Shown: positions 50,419-59,120 of the stretch, one piece after another
Position numbering within the stretch: position 1 is the stretch's first letter
How the letters are laid out: each line of letters starts with the position of its first letter
Assembly (NCBI RefSeq): GCF_900112205.1
Contig: NZ_FOKW01000006.1
Span: 186,001 to 250,000, forward strand
DNA length: 64,000 nt
Reading direction: 5' to 3'
DNA from: Natronobacterium haloterrestre
GTDB lineage: Archaea; Halobacteriota; Halobacteria; Halobacteriales; Natrialbaceae
Notes under the pieces: generated by a model
What the model saw: only the letters and a program-made list of their open reading frames with translations
The model's database searches: none
Told to the model about the DNA's origin: nothing
Program-made: the position numbers and the translations under genes

Positions 50419-51678
50419 TCACTCGAGGGCGGTCGTCGGCACCACGTCGACCCGCTCGCCGGCCTCGAGCGGGTCGGTCGTGAGTACGAACCCGTCCGCG
50501 CTCGCCGCGCGGGTGCTCGAGGAGAGCACGCTCGGATCGAACGTCTCCTCGTAGACCGACAGCGGGGAGTCGGCGTGGCCGAGCGGGTTCGCTTCCTTGC
50601 CATCGGGGTCGAGGGTGACCGGGATCGCGTACGTGAACCCCGCAGGGCCGAGGCCGACGTCCGCGCCGAACGTCCGCTCGAGGGTCGCCGGCCGGCGCTC
50701 GCCGGTGAGAAGGGGCCGGGCGACCAGCGCCGTACTGACGTACGCGCCGATCGGCTTCCCGGGGACCGCGACGGCGACGGCGTCGTGGTCGGGGAGGGAC
50801 GCGATCGCGATCGGTTTCCCGGGACGCAGCCGAACCCGGTGGAAGTCGACTTCGCCGAGCGACGCGAGCGCGTCGATCACGTGGTCTTTCTCGCCGACGC
50901 TCGTTCCGCCGGTCGTGACGACGAGGTCGTGGTCGTCTGCGAGGTCGTCGATCCGGTCCCGGACGCGGTCGCCCTCGTCCGGTACCGATCCCTCGTAGTC
51001 GGGGTCGTGGCCCCACGCCCGGAGGAGGTTGCACAGCATCGGCGAGTCCAGATCCGTGTGTATCCCCTCGTGGATCTCGGTCCCGGTGGCCAGTACGCCG
51101 ATCGAAAGCGGGTCCGCGACCGCGACCGATTCGCGGCCGAGGTCCCGCAACAGGATCGCGTCGGCGGCGTCGAGTCGGTCGCCGGCCGCGTAGAGGCTCT
51201 CGCCCGCCTCGAGGTTCGAACCCCGCTCGTAGACGTAGGTACCGGGAGCCAGGTCGGGTCCGTCCAGGCGGCCGTCCTCGAGAACGGCGTCCTCCCGTTT
51301 GACGACCGTGTCGGCCCGCTCGGGAAGGGGTGCGCCGGTCGCGATCTCGACCGCCTGTCCGGCCTCGAGCGCCGGCGGTTCGCTCTCGGGGTAGACCGCA
51401 GGGTCGACGACCTCGAGCGGTCCTTCTTCCCCCTCGGCGTCCGCGGCCGCGTACGCGTAGCCGTCCATCGTCGCCCGGTCGGTCGCCGGCCGATCGGCGT
51501 CGGCGACCACGTCTTCGGCGAGGACCCGGCCGGCGATCCGCTCGAGCGGGACGGTCGTCGCCGGGCGATCCTCGAGGAGGGCCTCGCGGCGGGCGAACGA
51601 ACGGTCGATCGCGTCCTCGAGGGACAGGAGATCCGCGTGACTGTGGTCGTCGCGGTCGTCGTTCTCGTCGTCGGACAT
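50419..51678 (-). CDS. moeA: molybdopterin molybdenumtransferase MoeA
   Basis: 419 residues from the ATG at 51676-51678. The family motifs are present: DRATMDGYA near 70, GVLATGTEI and SPMLCNLL in the central domain, TTGGTSVGEKDH, and RVRLRPGKPIAIA. MoeA inserts molybdenum into the cofactor used by, among others, xanthine dehydrogenase, whose FAD subunit begins near the right edge of this window. The N-terminal acidic region of about 15 residues is an addition. The gene is alone in its unit. Confidence 0.92.
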   Translation of the reverse strand: MSDDENDDRDDHSHADLLSLEDAIDRSFARREALLEDRPATTVPLERIAGRVLAEDVVADADRPATDRATMDGYAYAAADAEGEEGPLEVVDPAVYPESEPPALEAGQAVEIATGAPLPERADTVVKREDAVLEDGRLDGPDLAPGTYVYERGSNLEAGESLYAAGDRLDAADAILLRDLGRESVAVADPLSIGVLATGTEIHEGIHTDLDSPMLCNLLRAWGHDPDYEGSVPDEGDRVRDRIDDLADDHDLVVTTGGTSVGEKDHVIDALASLGEVDFHRVRLRPGKPIAIASLPDHDAVAVAVPGKPIGAYVSTALVARPLLTGERRPATLERTFGADVGLGPAGFTYAIPVTLDPDGKEANPLGHADSPLSVYEETFDPSVLSSSTRAASADGFVLTTDPLEAGERVDVVPTTALE

Positions 51679-51718
51679 GACGGGGACGTTCGACCCGATC
51701 CGGGAAAGAGTTTGTGAC

Positions 51719-51767
51719 GGCGTGACGTGGTGACGTGGTGTCCGAGTGGCGGCGTGACGTGGTGACG
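51719..51767. repeat. 17-base direct repeat upstream of moeA
   Basis: GGCGTGACGTGGTGACG occurs at 51719-51735 and again at 51751-51767. Between them a related TGGTGTCCGAGTGGC joins. The repeat lies in the gap ahead of moeA, toward the end of the PH-domain gene. It may be a regulatory tandem site or slippage. Confidence 0.7.
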
Positions 51768-51779
51768 GGGTGGCGCGTC

Positions 51780-52244
51780 TCAGGACGTCGGCTCGCCGGA
51801 CTCGCCGTGCTCGTCCGGCTCGGGTTCCTCCCTGACCGCCTCGATCGCCGGCTCGAGTTCGTCGTAGAGCCGGTCGACGTCCTCCGGATAGACGTCGATC
51901 GGTTTCGCCTGGCTGTGGGTGTGGATGCGGATCCGGTCCCGGTCGCGGTAGGTCCGGTAGACGCTCCAGAGACCGAACGCCGTTAGTCCGAGCCCGACGA
52001 GGGCGTTTTCCGACACCGAGTAGACGCCGAACGCCGCGAGCGCGAGGCTCATGATGACCAGCAACCAGTCGATCCACTCGTGGGTGACTTCGCTGACGTT
52101 GGTGTAGGGGACGCTCGTGACCTCGTCGGCCCGCACGAGGAGGACGCGACGGTCGGTCACCGCGATTTCGTCGCCGTCCCGGAGCGCGCCGCGGTAATGG
52201 AGACGTTCGCCCGTCTCGAGGTCGAGACCGTTTCGGTTCGGCAT
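51780..52244 (-). CDS. PH-like (YdbT-type) membrane protein
   Basis: 154 residues from an ATG at 52242-52244. A first part with TGERLHYRGALRDGDEIAVTDRRVLLVRADEVTSVPYTNVSEV resembles the bacterial PH domain pattern. Two hydrophobic segments (LLVIMSLALAAFGVYSV and ALVGLGLTAFGLWSVY) follow, and the C-terminus is acidic. It is a small membrane protein with no known role. A gap of 61 bases separates it from the permease gene, transcribed in the same direction, so they may be in one unit. Confidence 0.76.
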   Translation of the reverse strand: MPNRNGLDLETGERLHYRGALRDGDEIAVTDRRVLLVRADEVTSVPYTNVSEVTHEWIDWLLVIMSLALAAFGVYSVSENALVGLGLTAFGLWSVYRTYRDRDRIRIHTHSQAKPIDVYPEDVDRLYDELEPAIEAVREEPEPDEHGESGEPTS

Positions 52245-52305
52245 TACGGGCACTGGTGGGGGACTGGTTATCAAATTTTCCCAGCGAGGAGGGGTCGCGA
52301 ATGGG

Positions 52306-53880
52306 TTAGTCGGCTCTGTCGACGGGAGTGGGCTCGTCCGAGGAGCGCATCGACTCGAAGAACGTGACGAATTCCTCTTCGTCTTCGGCGAGTTGCTCCC
52401 ACTGGGTGAGGCCGCGTTCATCGCGGGTCCCGCGGACGGTGTTGTCGAGGACGAACGCGATGATGCCGCCGACGGCCATCGTGGTCGACCCGATCACGAA
52501 GATGGTGTCGGCGATCAGCGGCTGGCCAAGGACCGGTCCGACGAGCGCCGCGTCCGCAGCGATCTGCTGGAACTCGGCCGCGCCGCCGACGTTGTCCATG
52601 TACTGGGGCACCGAGAGCCCGAGGAACAACGCGATGCCGATGATGAAGACGTTCCGGGAGGCGTCGAGATCGACGTACCGGAGGTTCGAGAGGCCGATCG
52701 CCGCGATCTGTCCGAACATGGCGATATAGAGCGCGCCGACGATGGGGCTCGGAATCGTGGTGATCAGGGCCCCGAAGTAGCCGACGAAGCCGACGATCAA
52801 CATGACGATCGCGCCGATCTGGACGACGTACCGGGAGGCGACGCCGGTGATGCCGATCGCCCCGATGTTCTCGCCGTAGGAGGTCGACCCGTTGCCGGTT
52901 CCCATGATGCCGGCGATGATGTTGCCGATACCTTCCATGCCGATGCCGTGGTTGATTCGCTTCTCGCTTGGTGCGCCCACGCCCGCGATCCGGGCGACGG
53001 CGTAGTAGTCGCCGAGGCTCTCGACCATCGAAGCGAGCACGCCGGCGAAGATCCCGACGGCGAACGCCGGGGTGAACTGGGGCATCCCCCACTGCAGCGG
53101 CGTGATGACCTGGATCGCCGATGCTTCGGCGATCGCGCCGGTGTCGACGTAGCCGACCGTTTCAGGTCCGTACACGCCGGTTACCGACAGTATCGCCGCG
53201 ACGACCCAGGCGGTGACGATTCCGAGAAGCACCGGGAACAGTTTCGCGTATCGGCTGTACCGATCGAGGTACTGTGAGAACAGGACGATCAGGAACAGCG
53301 TCAGTCCCAGCAGCCACCAGTTCTGGTCGGGTCGGGTCACGTCCTGGACCCCGACCAGCGACAACCCGATGAGCACGATCACCGGCGCGATCACGACCGG
53401 CGAAAGGTAGTACTTGAGTTTGCCAAGCGCCCCGACGTAGCCCAGGATGACCTGGACCGTCGCGGCGGCGATGATCGCCCCCTGTAACTCGAGCAGGGTC
53501 GTTTGCCAGCCGACGCCCTCCGCGGCGAGCGCGCCGATCACCGCCAGTGCGGGGGCAAGCAGGGCGAAGGTCCCGCCCTGCACGATCGGATACCGGTTCC
53601 CGACCGTCGTCTGTAACAGCGTGGCGATCCCCGACACGACGAAGAAGGTCCCGATAAGCCGTGCCGTTTCACCGGCCGGCATCTCCATCGCGCCCGCGAG
53701 CACGAGCGGAATCGCGACCGTCGCGCCGATCATCGTCAGGTAGTGCTGGATGCCAAGCAGTATCGATTCGCCGAGCGGTGGTTTGTCCTCGATGCCGTAC
53801 TCGACGAACGACGCCTCCTCGCGGGATACGTCCCCGCCGTCCGTCCGGATCTCGTTCGAAGTCTCGCTTTGGTCAGTCAT
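52306..53880 (-). CDS. NCS2-family nucleobase (xanthine/uracil) permease
   Basis: 524 residues from the ATG at 53878-53880. There are about 12-14 membrane helices. NCS2 hallmarks include the QHYLTMIGATVAIPL start, VGNRYPIVQGGTFALL, and SLGDYYAVARIAGV in the substrate region. A longer start is possible but adds a poorly conserved leader. A 22-base palindrome lies in the leader (53906-53927), suggesting regulation by a repressor or an RNA hairpin. It is divergent from the CocE gene. Confidence 0.9.
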   Translation of the reverse strand: MTDQSETSNEIRTDGGDVSREEASFVEYGIEDKPPLGESILLGIQHYLTMIGATVAIPLVLAGAMEMPAGETARLIGTFFVVSGIATLLQTTVGNRYPIVQGGTFALLAPALAVIGALAAEGVGWQTTLLELQGAIIAAATVQVILGYVGALGKLKYYLSPVVIAPVIVLIGLSLVGVQDVTRPDQNWWLLGLTLFLIVLFSQYLDRYSRYAKLFPVLLGIVTAWVVAAILSVTGVYGPETVGYVDTGAIAEASAIQVITPLQWGMPQFTPAFAVGIFAGVLASMVESLGDYYAVARIAGVGAPSEKRINHGIGMEGIGNIIAGIMGTGNGSTSYGENIGAIGITGVASRYVVQIGAIVMLIVGFVGYFGALITTIPSPIVGALYIAMFGQIAAIGLSNLRYVDLDASRNVFIIGIALFLGLSVPQYMDNVGGAAEFQQIAADAALVGPVLGQPLIADTIFVIGSTTMAVGGIIAFVLDNTVRGTRDERGLTQWEQLAEDEEEFVTFFESMRSSDEPTPVDRAD

Positions 53881-53905
53881 ATCTCCATCTCCTGGATTGA
53901 TACCG

Positions 53906-53927
53906 TGTCGAGTGTCCACACTCGACA
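53906..53927. promoter_or_regulatory. 22-base palindrome upstream of the permease gene
   Basis: TGTCGAGTGT, a CC spacer, then ACACTCGACA, ten perfect paired positions. On the minus strand it lies 26-47 bases upstream of the permease start. A TATA-like word (CTTTATGGG) is near 53958-53966, so the palindrome falls just downstream of the predicted transcription start. A purine-rich AGGAGATGGAG sits between it and the ATG. It could be an operator, or a hairpin in the mRNA. Confidence 0.7.
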
Positions 53928-54097
53928 GGTTGAGTCAAGCAAACTAAGCGAACGCCCATAAAGATACCGCCGTTCTGTCGGCCGTGTGTGGCTATTACCG
54001 TCGGAAAGCGGCCCTCGTCTCGAGGCGTCTTCGGGTCGGTCGTCGCGTTCCCCACTGGGGAATAAACTATTACACTCCGCCCACATCGGTTAGTGTG

Positions 54098-55987
54098 ATG
54101 GTATCTCATCCCGAGTACGCAGTGGCCGCTGAGCTAGACGTGCCGATCGAAACCCGGGACGGGGTCGAACTCGCGACCGACATCTACCGGCCGGCGGATC
54201 CGGAGACGGGCGAGCCGATCGCCGAACCGAAGCCCGTGTTGCTCGACCGGACGCCGTACAACAAGCGCGGGCGGATGGAACGACACGGCGAGTGGTTCGC
54301 CAAGCGCGGCTACGTCGTCGCGATCCAGGACTGTCGCGGTCGCTTCGAAAGCGAGGGCGACTACTACATCTTCGTCAACGAACCCGAAGACGGGTACGAC
54401 ACCGTCGAGTGGCTCGCCGACCAGCCCTACTGTGACGGGCAGGTCGGGACGATCGGCACCTCCTACGGTGCCTGGGTCCAGACCGCGCTCGCGACCCAGG
54501 ACCCGCCCCACCTCGAGGCGATGTTCGTCAACCAGGGGGCAGCGAACGGCCGGGAGGCCACCTTTCGTCACAACGGCACCTTCGAGCTGCGGTGGCTGTG
54601 CTGGGCGCTCACGCTCGGCGGCGGGTTCGCGAAGCGAGCGCTCGAGGACGAGGACGTTCAGCAACGGCTGGCGAACGTCGACGTCCGCGACGTCCTCACG
54701 AACGGCCCCGTCCAGCGCGGCCAGTCGCCGCTCCGGCACATTCCCGACTACGAGGAGTGGACGTTCGACATCATGACGAAGGGGGCCGCAAGCGACGAAC
54801 TCTGGGAAGAGCCCGGCCTCAACTTCGAGGCCTACTACGACGAGATGGCCGACGTGCCGACCGTCTACGCGGGCGCGTGGTACGACTCCTACACGAAGGC
54901 GACCTGTGACAACTTCGAGGGACTCGCCGACCGGAAGGACAGCGACCACTACCTGCTGATGGGGCCGTGGACCCACGGCTGGAACAGCTACCCGCTGCCC
55001 TCGTGGAACAAGTCCTACTCGGGGGAACTCGAGTTCGGCGAGCAGGCGTTGCGGGACTACCAGGAGACGCGCCTGCGCTTTTTCGACCACTACCTCAAGG
55101 GGAAAGACACCTGGTCGGACCAGCCGACGGTCCAGTACTTCCGGATGGGGACCGGCGACGGCTCGCAGACCCGCGACGGCCGGCTGTTCCACGGCGGCGA
55201 GTGGGCAGAAAGCGAGGAGTGGCCCCTCCCCGACACCGAGTTCGAGACCTACTACGTGCACGAGGACGGCCGGCTCTCGACGGCGGAACCGACCGTTTCC
55301 GACTCCGCGACCAGCTACGAGTTCGACCCTCGCGACCCCGTGCCGACGATCGGCGGCAACTGCTCGTCGTATATCACCTACGAACCCCGCGAGGAGTCGA
55401 TCCTCGAGTACCCGCTGAGCGAGCGCAAACTCCAGGACATCACCGGCCGCGGCGGCTTCGACCAGCGAACCCGTCCCGACACGTTCGGCGCGGAACCACC
55501 CTACGGTCCGCTCGAGGAGCGCAACGACGTCCTCGTTTACCGGTCGGAACCGCTCGAGGAACCGCTCGAAATCGCGGGCCCGATCCGCGTGCGGGTCTAC
55601 GGCTCGACCGACGCCCCGGACACCGACTTCACGGCGAAACTGATCGACGAGTATCCGCCCAGCGAGGAGTTCCCCAACGGGTTCGCGGTCAACCTCTGTG
55701 ACTCGATCTGTCGGGGCCGCTACCGTGGCTACCGCGACGAACCGGACTTCCTCGAGCCCGGCGAGGTCTACGAGTTCTACATGGAGCCGTACCCGACGGC
55801 CAACGTCTTCGGCGAGGGCCATCGCATCCGGCTCGACATCTCCTCGTCGAACTACCCACGGTACGACGTCAACCACAACACGGGCGGCCCGCTGTACGAC
55901 GACCGGGAGTACGAGGTGGCGACGAACACGGTCCACCACGACGCCGACTACGCGACCCACGTCGAACTGCCGGTACAGCCGCGCTGA
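54098..55987 (+). CDS. CocE/NonD-family (S15-type) hydrolase
   Basis: 629 residues from the ATG at 54098. The N-terminal alpha/beta hydrolase core has ETRDGVELATDIYRP, QDCRGRFESEG and the nucleophile GTSYGAW (Ser122). A C-terminal beta-sandwich begins near 420 and ends with TGGPLYDDREY. This matches X-Pro dipeptidyl-peptidase and cocaine-esterase relatives. No signal peptide is visible, so it is probably cytosolic. The substrate may be an acyl or amide bond. A TATA-like AATAAACTATTACA (54061-54074) suggests a leaderless transcript. Confidence 0.87.
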   Translation: MVSHPEYAVAAELDVPIETRDGVELATDIYRPADPETGEPIAEPKPVLLDRTPYNKRGRMERHGEWFAKRGYVVAIQDCRGRFESEGDYYIFVNEPEDGYDTVEWLADQPYCDGQVGTIGTSYGAWVQTALATQDPPHLEAMFVNQGAANGREATFRHNGTFELRWLCWALTLGGGFAKRALEDEDVQQRLANVDVRDVLTNGPVQRGQSPLRHIPDYEEWTFDIMTKGAASDELWEEPGLNFEAYYDEMADVPTVYAGAWYDSYTKATCDNFEGLADRKDSDHYLLMGPWTHGWNSYPLPSWNKSYSGELEFGEQALRDYQETRLRFFDHYLKGKDTWSDQPTVQYFRMGTGDGSQTRDGRLFHGGEWAESEEWPLPDTEFETYYVHEDGRLSTAEPTVSDSATSYEFDPRDPVPTIGGNCSSYITYEPREESILEYPLSERKLQDITGRGGFDQRTRPDTFGAEPPYGPLEERNDVLVYRSEPLEEPLEIAGPIRVRVYGSTDAPDTDFTAKLIDEYPPSEEFPNGFAVNLCDSICRGRYRGYRDEPDFLEPGEVYEFYMEPYPTANVFGEGHRIRLDISSSNYPRYDVNHNTGGPLYDDREYEVATNTVHHDADYATHVELPVQPR

Positions 55988-56012
55988 GAGGCCGATCCTT
56001 TTCGCCGGCCCG

Positions 56013-57767
56013 CTACCGGGACCGGGAAGCGCCCTCCGACTCGAGTTCGAAGCCCGTCAGCGTCCCCTCCATCTCGGCGGCCATCCCGTCGATGGCCTCC
56101 GAGACGTCGACGACCCGGTCGACGGTCGCCGTCTGCTGTTCGATGCTCGTCGAGACGTCGGCCATCCGGCGTTCGATCTCGTCGCTGCGCTCGGAGAGTT
56201 CCCGGACCACGTCCTCGACGGTCGCCGTGTCTTCGGCCTGTTCCTCGGCGGCGCGGGCGATCGCCTCGATCTCGCGGTCGGTCTCGCGGACGGCGTCCTC
56301 GATCTCCTCGATGTGGTCGACGACCCCCTCGACTGCGTCGGCCCCGGCTTCGACCGTCCTGTTGCTCCGCTCGATCGCCGCCGTCATCTCGTCGATTCCG
56401 TCCCGCAACTCCTCTAGATCGTCGGTGATCTCCGAGACCGTCGCCTTCGACTCGTCGGCAAGCCCCTTGATCTCGTTGGCGACCACCCCGAACCCGTCGC
56501 CGGAGTCGTCGGCGTGGGCCGCCTGGATGTTCGCGTTCAGGGCAAGCAGGTTCGTCTGGTCTGCCACGTCCGCGATCAACTCCGCCATCTCGCCGATCGC
56601 GTCCATCCGGTCCTCGATGCGCCGGACCTGTTCGACGTTCTCCTCGGAGGCCGCCATCGCCTCGCGGATCCGCTCGAGGGCGCGTTCGGCGTCGTCGACC
56701 CCCTCCTGGGTTCGCTCGCTTGCCGTCGCCGCACGGTCCTCGATTCGGGCCGCGTTCTCGGAGATCTCTTCGACCGCGCCCGCGAGGTTCGAGACGTTCT
56801 TCGCGGCGATCGTCGCCTGTTCGGACTGCTCGCTCGCCATCTCGTCGACCGCGTCGCTCGCGTCGTCGATCTCCTCGGTCGCCGAGGTCGTCTCCTCGCC
56901 CGCCGCGACCAGTTCGTCGCTGATCTCGGCCAGTTCCTCGGCGGTATCGCGGGCGTCGGCGAGCGCGTCGTGGATGCTCTCGATCGCCGTGCCCAGGTCC
57001 GCCGCCATCTCCGAGAACCGCTCGTGGGCCCGCTGTACCTCCTCGAGGTCGGAGTCGGGTTCCGGCACCTCGGGGTCGACGGTGAAGTCGCCGCGGCTGA
57101 GCCGGTCGGTCCACCCCTTGAACGCCTCGATCACCTCGTCCTGGTAGGCCTGGTACTCCTCTAAGGTCTCCTGGCGGTTGACGGCCTCGACTCGCTCGGA
57201 GACGTCGCGGTTGATCTCGATCGCGCCCGCGAGTTCGCCCCCGGCGTCGAAAAGCGGGAAGAAGGTCCGGCTGACGTGGACCGTCTCGCCGTCGACCTCG
57301 ACCTCGCCCTCGAGGTTCTGGATGGCCTCGCCGGTGTCGAGCACCTCCCGCATCACCGTGTTGTCGGCCTCGTCGTAGTCGAAGAGGTTGTCGCCGATCA
57401 GTTCGCCCGGTACCCGGCCGAACAGGTCGCGACACTCCTCGTTGGAGTGGGTGAAGTTCCCCTCCGCGTCGACGACGAAGATCGGGTCGCTCGAGCCCTG
57501 CAGGTAGCTGACGATGATCGATTCGGCGGTGGCGCTTCCGAAGGGCGTCCCCTCACGGGGACGTTCGACGTCGCCGTCCGCGTCGAGGAGGGCGTCGCCT
57601 TCCGTTCGCCACTGGTCGCGGTCGATCGCGTCGTCGCGGCCGTCGCTCGCCGCGGTCCCGCGAGAGTCAGTTGTGGGGTCGCCGTCCGCGCTCGAGTCCG
57701 TGTCCGCGTCGTGGTCGGAACTGGTCGCGTCGGCCCGATCGAACAGCGATGTCAGCGAGGGGGTCAT
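56013..57767 (-). CDS. soluble methyl-accepting transducer with PAS domain
   Basis: 584 residues. The N-terminal 75 are acidic and unstructured. A PAS domain (about 88-190, SSDPIFVVDAEGNFTHSNEECRDLFG) precedes a short HAMP-like segment and the signalling coiled-coil. The hairpin tip ELIADVADQTNLLALNANIQAAH and GFGVVANEIKGLAD is conserved near 405-440. No membrane segment exists, so this is a cytosolic haloarchaeal transducer. Its ligand or redox signal is unknown. A shared 15-base promoter element lies upstream. Confidence 0.92.
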   Translation of the reverse strand: MTPSLTSLFDRADATSSDHDADTDSSADGDPTTDSRGTAASDGRDDAIDRDQWRTEGDALLDADGDVERPREGTPFGSATAESIIVSYLQGSSDPIFVVDAEGNFTHSNEECRDLFGRVPGELIGDNLFDYDEADNTVMREVLDTGEAIQNLEGEVEVDGETVHVSRTFFPLFDAGGELAGAIEINRDVSERVEAVNRQETLEEYQAYQDEVIEAFKGWTDRLSRGDFTVDPEVPEPDSDLEEVQRAHERFSEMAADLGTAIESIHDALADARDTAEELAEISDELVAAGEETTSATEEIDDASDAVDEMASEQSEQATIAAKNVSNLAGAVEEISENAARIEDRAATASERTQEGVDDAERALERIREAMAASEENVEQVRRIEDRMDAIGEMAELIADVADQTNLLALNANIQAAHADDSGDGFGVVANEIKGLADESKATVSEITDDLEELRDGIDEMTAAIERSNRTVEAGADAVEGVVDHIEEIEDAVRETDREIEAIARAAEEQAEDTATVEDVVRELSERSDEIERRMADVSTSIEQQTATVDRVVDVSEAIDGMAAEMEGTLTGFELESEGASRSR

Positions 57768-57787
57768 ACCTATGTCAGTGAATCTAT

Positions 57788-57802
57788 GTCACTTAAACTT
57801 AC
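57788..57802 (-). promoter_or_regulatory. 15-base promoter element, transducer copy
   Basis: GTCACTTAAACTTAC on the plus strand. Its complement contains GTTTAAGT, a TATA-like box, with the nearest base 20 bases from the transducer start at 57767. The same 15 bases occur upstream of the cyclase gene (62899-62913). Two CTATGTCA copies (57770, 57784) lie between this element and the start. Confidence 0.65.
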
Positions 57803-57845
57803 TCGCCGCTCGCGGCCGATGGAGTCGAATATCGGAATTCCCCTC

Positions 57846-59012
57846 TCAGCCGCCGACGGTCCGCCGCCAGCAGAGCCAGATCGCGCCGACCGTCGCGCCC
57901 ATCGCCGCGAACCCCGCGGCGTAGCCGTCGGTCGCGGCCAGCAAGCGCCCGACGAGCCAGGGATACGCCAGCGCGGCCCCGTTGCCCACGAGCATCATCC
58001 CCGAGAGCGTGACGCCGGCGTCGTCGGCGAGTTCCGAGAACGCGAGGCCGAACAGCGGTCCGAACGGCACGCCGAACCCGAACCCGGTAAGCACCAGGCC
58101 GGCGGCGATGCCCGCCGCCGAATCGACGTCGATCGCCGCCGCGAGTCCGAGGAGCACGAGGGCGAGTCCCAGCAGCGTCCCGCCGACGGTCGCCCGCTCG
58201 CCGTAGGTCCGCGAGAGCCAGCCCCCGACGCCCCGGCCGACCACCGTCGCAAGGGCGAATCCGACGAGGACCGCGGTGCCGGGCAGTGCCGCGCCGGCGA
58301 CCACCTCGGCGTACCAGGTCGAGGCCACCATCAGGAACCCGAACGTGGCCACGTTGCCGAACCCGAGCGCCAGCCCGCCGGCGGAGGTGAACGGCTCGAG
58401 GTAGGCCCCCAGGACCGTTCGCGCGTCGGGGCCGACCGTCGCCAATCGGGCGGTGAACGCGCCGCCGGCGAGCGCGACCCCTGCCGCGCCGACGGTCGGG
58501 AGCGCCGGGCCGGCCCACGGCACGACGACGGGGCCGGCGGCGAGGCCGACGGCCAGTCCGAGGGTGAACAGCGCGCCGAGCATCCCCTGTGCGGTCGCGG
58601 TGTCCGCGCCGGTCGTCCGCAACCCGACGTACTTCATTCCGGCGACGAACGCGGCCCCCTGGCCGAGTCCCAGCAGGAGGCGGGAGGCGTAGGTGGCCTC
58701 GAGCGTCAGGACGGCCCCGAGGCCGATTCCGATCCCTGCCAGGACGAACCCGGCCGCGGCGACGCGCTCGACGGCCGTCCGGCGGGTCAACAGGTCCGCC
58801 GGGACGACGGCGGCGAACTGCCCGAACAGGAACAGCGACATGCCGAGCCCCGCCGCGTCGGGCGACACGCCGCGAGCTATCAGCAGCGACACGTAGGCCC
58901 CGTAGCCGCCGACGGCGAGCCCGAGCCCGAACAACCCCGTTCCCACGGCGGCGATCGCCGCCCACGGCAGCGGCCGTTGCTCGCTCGTCGCTCTCGAACG
59001 GAGCGTGCTCAT
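57846..59012 (-). CDS. MFS transporter
   Basis: 388 residues with about 12 membrane segments. The first helix (LPWAAIAAVGTGLFGLGLAVGGYGAYVSLLIARGVSPDAAGLGMSL) and RTAVERVAAAGFVLAGIGIGLG at the loop 2-3 region are typical of the major facilitator superfamily. Substrate is unknown. It is divergent from the NCS2 permease gene. A TATA-like GCATATTG lies about 25-30 bases upstream on the minus strand (59038-59045). Confidence 0.88.
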   Translation of the reverse strand: MSTLRSRATSEQRPLPWAAIAAVGTGLFGLGLAVGGYGAYVSLLIARGVSPDAAGLGMSLFLFGQFAAVVPADLLTRRTAVERVAAAGFVLAGIGIGLGAVLTLEATYASRLLLGLGQGAAFVAGMKYVGLRTTGADTATAQGMLGALFTLGLAVGLAAGPVVVPWAGPALPTVGAAGVALAGGAFTARLATVGPDARTVLGAYLEPFTSAGGLALGFGNVATFGFLMVASTWYAEVVAGAALPGTAVLVGFALATVVGRGVGGWLSRTYGERATVGGTLLGLALVLLGLAAAIDVDSAAGIAAGLVLTGFGFGVPFGPLFGLAFSELADDAGVTLSGMMLVGNGAALAYPWLVGRLLAATDGYAAGFAAMGATVGAIWLCWRRTVGG

Positions 59013-59086
59013 CGTCCGGATATCCGGCTAGCCGGCAATATGCGTTACGGGGCCTGACCGTCGCGTCGGGCCGAACATCATCAAGA

Positions 59087-59094
59087 TTTATATG
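59087..59094 (+). promoter_or_regulatory. TATA box of the second NCS2 permease gene
   Basis: TTTATATG, with its centre about 30 bases ahead of the ATG at 59121, predicts a leaderless transcript from that ATG. This argues against the longer start at 59106, which is only about 15 bases from the box. Confidence 0.65.
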
Positions 59095-59120
59095 TTGTTT
59101 GTCGAATGCTACACTATATC

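Noticed and set aside
54134-55960. Minus-strand 600-codon frame opposite the CocE-type hydrolase
   Set aside because: The hydrolase motifs are on the plus strand, and the reverse product is Arg/Val-rich with no domains.
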